Origin: Anthonomus grandis grandis
Lineage: Eukaryota; Arthropoda; Insecta; Coleoptera; Curculionidae
Length of the DNA stretch: 64,000 nucleotides
Assembly: GCF_022605725.1 (NCBI RefSeq)
Contig: NC_065546.1
Span: 32,980,227-33,044,226 of the forward strand
Reading direction: 5' to 3'
In this document: positions 51,101-57,100 of the stretch, in pieces
Layout: every line of letters begins with the position of its first letter
Numbering within the stretch: the first letter of the stretch is position 1
Made by a program: the position numbers and the translations under genes
Notes under the pieces: generated by a model
Seen by the model: the letters and a program-made list of their open reading frames with translations, nothing else
Told to the model about the DNA's origin: nothing
The model's database searches: none

Positions 51101-54100
51101 TTCCTCCCAAAATGTTTTAATTTTCTTCAAATATTCTATAGACCAGCTGACAATTCCATTACAGCAGCTTTTTTGTTAACCATCTTAAGCTTAAATCCAA
51201 GTTTTATCAGGTATCTCCGCAAGGTTGAGACTGAAAAATGTTTGTCCCTTGCCGATAAGGTTCCTTAATCATCTCTATGGTCAGAACCTCATTGTTTTCA
51301 GCAATTTGGCAATATCCGTGTCAAGTCCCTTTGATTGTTATTGACATTTAGATAAATTTGTTTGGCGTCTGTACTTAAACAATTACGTTTTATAACTGCT
51401 TGATTATCCCTGTAGCTTCTACTTCCTTGCTTCTTTTTGCTTCCTCAACACTAGAAAATGAACTATCAGAACTATGTAAGTCTAAATCACTGTCCAGATC
51501 ACTCTTATTGTTTTCATCACAAATGTTATTGTCTTTCTTGTGCACCCACGGTCTGCATAAGCCCACACAAACATTTTCCTCTTCATTTGCCAAATTTTCC
51601 TGCCTATTTTCTCATGATCGAAACATTTTAAGGTATTTAGGTATAATACCAAAACAAATCCACAAACACAAATAAAAAAAACACACTTCCTCACAGTAAA
51701 AACTGCAAAAAATTTAAACGAATACAGGCGAAATTCTAAATTCTCCGCATTTATAAACGAGTAAAAAGCAAAACCGGCAAAACTCATCAAATAATAATAT
51801 CACATGACCCCCCTCGCAACTATTAGACCCATCCAACAACTATTTTAAAGGCGATAGACCCATCCTTAAAGATCTCTTTAAAAACACGTCGAAAGTAATA
51901 CAAAAAACAGCCCAAAAATTTATTTGGGTACGGCCCCGTAATCTTCAAAATCAGTGGGATAGAGAGAGATACAAAATCACTTGCACAGCCTGAAGTAGGA
52001 ATCGCCAGAACGCAGGTGCTTTATCTTTGTTTAATATACTGGCTAAAAAGAGGTGACAGGTCTGTGAGTGCTGGAAGTGTTTAAAATATTTTGTAAGATG
52101 CTTGGATTTTAGTCCGCGGTCAATTTTTTTATATTATTTTCTTGTGATAATATTCTCTTTCTAAAAATGGACATTTTCGAAAGAAAAATAAAAAACACTA
52201 TAAAACATGGGGTTTTACATATATTTAAAATGATTTTATAGATAAACAATATAAAATTTTGCCATTTAAACATGTATATCATGCGACAATAAATACGACA
52301 TAGGCGCACGGACTAGTTACTGCGGCATCTGCGACACATCAAAGATTCTAATATAATTCTAATTATAGATCTCTGAACTGGACTTTACTAAGGGTACTAA
52401 ATCGAAATCACTTTTATTCCTATAAAATTCATCGCCTTCAAGAACTTTCGGGAAATGATTTTAATAGAAGAATTGAATTTTGTATGTGGGTCTTGGATAA
52501 GGTTGCAGGTAATAAAGTTTTTTATAATAATATTCTATTTACCGATGAATACATTTTTCACAATAATGGCTCTTTTAATAGATATAATTCCAATCCGCAT
52601 GCGTTTAGAGTAGTTCATAATCAACATAAATGGTCTGTTAATGTATGGTGAGAAATAATGGGTGGCTTCGTAATTGGTCCATATTTTTTTGATGCAAACT
52701 TAAATGGAACAAGATTTTTGGAGTTCTTAAATAGTGATTTTCCATTATTATTAGAGCATATTATTATTCCTTTATGCCTTCGAAGAACTATGTGGCTTCA
52801 AATGGATGGAGCACCGTCACATTTCCATGGTGGGGTTAGATAATTTTTAAATAATAATTTTCATAATCGATGGATTTTACAGCCCCGGATTTTTTCTTGT
52901 GGATATACATAAGTAAAAAAAAATTGTTTTTAGGTTTGCTCTGACCATACCAGAAAATATGAAAGAGCAGATAAGAGAAGCTTTTCAAAGTATTACTACA
53001 CAGATGCTGTAAATTTTGAAAAGATATTATGTTTAAAGTTTTAAAAAATCGTCATTGTATATATTGCAATTTTTGTATAAAAATGAAAAGTTTTAGGTAT
53101 AGGAAGACCTTATTAAATTCGAAAAAGAATTCATTGTCACATTTATTGATGATATAAAATACAGATTGTGCCATTTCAATCAATCAACTTACTGCCTTGT
53201 AAAAAATATAATCATTTAAAGCTAATTCTTGAACGTTCTTTATAAAATAGTAACTCTTTTACAAAACATGTAAAATTTAATAGTTTAGTGCTCCTCAGGG
53301 TAAAAAAAGGGAAAACGCATGTTAAGGAATTTTTTATTGTTGTCTCAGTATTTTTACAAAACACAAAATATTCCGAAAGCTTTTATATTTAAGCTGGGTA
53401 AACCTTAATAAAACCTATTTTTAATTACGATGTAGAATCCAAAAATCAAATAAGATACTGCATGTTCAATATAAATAAACATAACTTTTATATGTTGCTG
53501 CACTTTGAAACATCCTGTATATCATGAAAATTATTTTAAAAGATACTTCTGGAACACCTCTGATATCCCAATTTTTTTTTACGCTGTAGTTTAGACATAA
53601 TATTCCATACATATCTTGTATTCTCTGAGACAAATAAACAAATTTTTCAGAATAAAAAAGTATTTTGAACAAAAAAGTTAATGGAAAAAAAGCAACTTGG
53701 CAACGTGATATGCGAGTATCTACTATTACTATTTGTGTTGTCTTCCTTGAAATTTTTGACTTGGCGTTTACTAGTTCGAATAAGCGAAAGACCTGCCAGA
53801 TTATAATAATATGTTTAATTACATATTTCTATTCATATTTTCCTAAAAGAAATAAACCGAAAAAGCTTAATTGTGGTGTCCAATACTCAATAGATATTTT
53901 ACAAATATTTTGTTTTTTTTTATGATATTAAAATCTATAAAGATTTGAATTTCCGCTTCACACTTCTTTATCATTTTTCACCAAAAAGGAAGTTTTTAAA
54001 TTTATTAAAAAAACGCACTGGAATGAATCACTGGAAAATATCCTTTGAATATATAATATACAGGATGTCCATTTAATATCGCGGTGCTCGATTGCGGTTA

Positions 54101-57100
54101 AACCGTGAAACAGAAAAAACCTTTAATAGAGGAAATGTTAATTGAGTTAGAAGAGCTACTTTTTAAAATTAGTTTGGTTGATACAGGGTGTCCCAAAAAA
54201 GCGTGGTACAAAATTTGAATTTTTTTAAAATGGAACCAGCTATATTTTTTTTCCGAAATGGGAGTCTTATTTAACTCTTTTTTTTTAACCCTTAAACAGT
54301 TTTTCCCTAAAATGCGACGTTGTCTAGTTATTAACAAAGAAATTTTCACGAAAATCAATATTTCACTTAAATCTTAATATTTATTACCGATGTTTTTTAT
54401 CTTTTCGAAAAATCTACGTAGAGTCCTTGCCTAAGTTCATTTTATCTTTAGAAATTCCAACATTAATTTTTTTTATACAGGGTGATCAAAATCGTTACTC
54501 AAATAATGATATTTTCAATTTTACGCTATTTTTTTAAACGGATCATCGGAAGTATTCTTTAATCTTCAATTTGATTCTAACAAGTTTGCCTTTATTTCTA
54601 ACCATTTTCTCAAAATTTGTTCTTAAAGGAAAAGTGACACATTTTTCATAGGCATTACGACACTTGTCAATAGTTGAAGAAAAAAGTCAATAGTTGTAAG
54701 AACCATAATAAAATAATAGTAGTAGAGACAAGTAATATTAAACCCTGATCTCATTTAAAAATAAGAAATTTTTCCTTACAAATAAAGAGTTGGCCATAAT
54801 TAATTTATTATTTGTTCTGTTACGTCAATTATAATGTTTACTTATCATTCATGTTAAGCAGATTTCTTTCAAAATGAATTACTCTCAGGGTGAATAAGCA
54901 AATATGATTTAGGTACGTTATCGGTGAATGCCTTGGGAACTGTTTTTTGGGTTCAAGGGTTTATTATAAAAATTTTTCTATTAACGGACATCCTGATGAT
55001 AAATTGTTGACGAAATTAAAAGAACGATTTGAGCGTACTGGAGGCGTAGAGTACAAAAAGCAAACTAGAACGGAAACAGTTTTAAATGAAGAAAACCAAT
55101 TGATAATCACCATGTCCGTTATTGCAACACCGAAATTTAGTATAAATATCATCCTAAATGTGTTAATATCAAAATCGTCCGTGGGAAAATGTCCGAAGAA
55201 AAACGAATATGATCTCTATCATTCTCAGTTACGTCAACCACTTACTGAAAATGATTTTGAAAAAAGAATAACTTTTTGGCAATGGGCAAAATAAATTAAA
55301 AAAGTCCAAAATAGCATTTAGACAAAATAAAGCAGCAGGAAGTCTTTCGCACGTAGGGCTGATTTGTGTTTGGAGCAAAACCGTAGATATTTTAAGCAAT
55401 TTTTGTGATAGAACTTTTTGTTTAATGTTTTTAATTATCGTTGTTAATGTTTTTGATGACTTCTTGATGTAACTGAACTTATGGAAGTGATATTTATTTT
55501 TCTTGTGGCATTTTTCTTTTAACGATTTTTGTATTTGTAAGTCCCTATTTGTCTTACTCTAATGTTCGGATTTTCTACAACCGACTTGGTGAATGCCAAT
55601 TTGTTGTCTTCATTTAAAACTGTTTCTGTTCTACTTTGTTTTTTTTGTGCTCTACACTTCCAGTATGCTCTAATCATTCTCAAGGAAAAATAGACGTTGT
55701 AATGCCTATAGAAAAAATATGTAATTCTTCCTTTAAGAACGCATTTTGAGAAAACGGTTAGAAATACAGACAAACTTGTTGTGAATTCTCTATCAAAGAG
55801 CGTTACTAGATATAGGGTGTTTAAAAAAATTTTTAAAAATAGCGCAAAATTGAATTGAAAATATCATTATTTGAGTAGAGATTTTGAATACCCCGTATAA
55901 GAAAAATAAATTTTGGAATTTCTAAAGATAAAATGAACTTAGCCAAGGACTCGACGTAGATTTTTCAAAAAGATAAAAAATGTTGGTAAAAAATATTAAG
56001 ATTTAAGTGAAACATTGATTTTCGTAAAAATTTCTTTAAATTGATAATAACTAGGTAACGTCGCATTTTAGGGCAAAACAGTTTTAGGGTTAAAGAGAGA
56101 CTTAAATGAGACTCTCATTTCGGAAAAAAAATATAGGTGGTTCCATTTAAAAAAAATATATGTACCATGCTTTTTTGAAACACCCTGTATCAACCAAACT
56201 AATTTTAAAAAGAAATTCCTCTAACCTAATTAACATTCCCCCTATTAAAGTTTTTTTTCGTTTCAAGATTTAGCCGCAATCGAGCACCGCGCTATTAAAT
56301 GGACACCCTGTATAATACCTTTATCGAGCGACTCCGCGTATAGCGTTGCTGGAAATTTGGCGATGTGAAGAAACCACATTATAAATATTAATTATTATTA
56401 GTGATGAGAATAAATGTAGCACAAAATTGTTTTTATTATTACATGAATTTTACTCTCTCTTACTTTCTTATAATAGTAAATAATTATAATAAATAATGTT
56501 TCAAATTATGCTAATTACAGTAATTTATTATAAGATTTTTTTAAATAAAATTGAGTAATCACTAGCAACGTGAAATTCATTAGCATGTTTATTAACACAA
56601 TTGATTTTATAATAATTGGTAGAGGGGATCTACCATCTGTGAAGATGATGGGCTCAATCCAAAACAACGGATGTTTATAGTGTATTCAATGTTCTAAGCT
56701 TTTAGCCTTAAAAACGCTTTTCAAGGCATTAAAAGTGTATTTTTAAGGCCTTAAGATGCTTTTAATTGGAGTAGTACTATTTGCTATTACTCAATACTAC
56801 CCGATAATATAGGCAACATCTTATAATTGTCTCTTTTTTAGAGTCAATTTAACTTTGCCAGCATAATAATCCAACCGTTGGATCATAACATTAACAGGGT
56901 GGTTGTGAAGATAAAAGACGAACTGAAAGACCTGGCGGCGATCGGTAGCGAAGCGAAAGTGGTATCGGACCAAAACGTCGCCATATTAGCGAGACAACTG
57001 GCCATACACGCTAACGTGAGCATTTTTTAAGTTTATTGTGTGTTTTTTTTTTGTTATGGAAAAATTTACTTTTATAGTTGGCCTCATTGGTGGCGCGGTC

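Larger units (their letters stand above)
49834..52384 (-). mobile_element. Decayed DD82E-like transposon nested in the DD41D gene
   Basis: Inverted ends: GTTCAGTTCAGAGATCTATT at 49834 and its complement near 52384 (AATTATAGATCTCTGAACTGGAC), continuing with TTAGAATCTTTGATGTG for about 60 bp, with gaps. It contains relics of a DD82E-like transposase on the minus strand and an internal tandem duplication. No functional gene. Confidence 0.7.
49680..53045 (+). pseudogene. DD41D transposase split by a 2.5-kb insertion
   Basis: The N-terminal piece left of the insertion reads FTLDEIDMVFILG (about 49699-49737), then decays. After the insertion (from about 52385): LLRVLNRNHFYSYKIHRL, NNILFTDEYIFHNNG (first Asp), SVNVW followed by TGA (52649-52651), FDANLNGTRFLEFL, MWLQMDGAPSHFHGG (second Asp), a TAA, and a shortened RWILQPRIFSCGY. 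The third Asp box is damaged. Ends near 53045. Clearly dead. Confidence 0.75.
47690..53517 (+). mobile_element. DD41D mariner-like transposon with two nested insertions
   Basis: The right end is CAGGATGTTTCAAAGTGCAGC (inverted, ending 53517, next to TA). The left end is degraded, but GTGCAGAAACATATCAATGTTATGG at about 47694 matches. The TIRs are long: 47690-48085 equals 53095-53517 inverted, including TTTTTGGATTCTACATCGT. Between them lie another DD41D element (48155-49614), then this element's transposase, itself split by a DD82E-like relic (49834-52384). Confidence 0.65.
47632..53585. mobile_element. Outer palindromic element, arms 47632-47690 and 53518-53585
   Basis: TTGGGAATATCAGAGGCGTTCC at 47639 and its inverted near-copy (GGAACACCTCTGATATCCCAA, about 53550-53573) mark two arms that run inward to the ends of the DD41D element. 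Right of that element the flank reads TATATCATGAAAATTATTTT; left of it the matching arm reads AAATTTTTTTTATGACGTA. Joined, they form a palindrome around TA. A likely fourth case of insertion at a dyad centre, less sharp because the left junction is degraded. Confidence 0.45.
54478..55895. mobile_element. Inner DD41D-derived element with inverted transposase pieces
   Basis: Termini CAGGGTGATCAAAATCGTTA (54478) and, inverted, …ATTTTGAATACCCCG (55895). Inverted similarity continues deep inside (54600-54690 against 55675-55755). Each arm keeps a piece of the transposase HTH region, pointing in opposite directions (next two entries). Confidence 0.7.
54184..56187. mobile_element. Middle shell of the concentric palindrome
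   Basis: Termini CAGGGTGTCCCAAAAAAGCG (54184) and the complement ending 56187 (…GCTTTTTTGAAACACCCTG), flanked by the TA of the outer palindrome centre. Arms 54184-54477 and 55896-56187 are inverted copies (e.g. CCCTAAAATGCGACGTTGTC). Again no gene; its dyad centre was the target of the next layer. Confidence 0.8.
54061..56310. mobile_element. Outer shell of a three-layer concentric palindrome
   Basis: Termini CAGGATGTCCATTTAATATC (54061, after TA) and, inverted, …ATTAAATGGACACCCTG (56310). The arms 54061-54183 and 56188-56310 are inverted copies, including CGCGGTGCTCGATTGCGG. Without the inner layers the arms would meet as AGTTTGGTTGATATCAACCAAACT, a perfect palindrome centred on TA. No gene in this layer. 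Confidence 0.8.
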
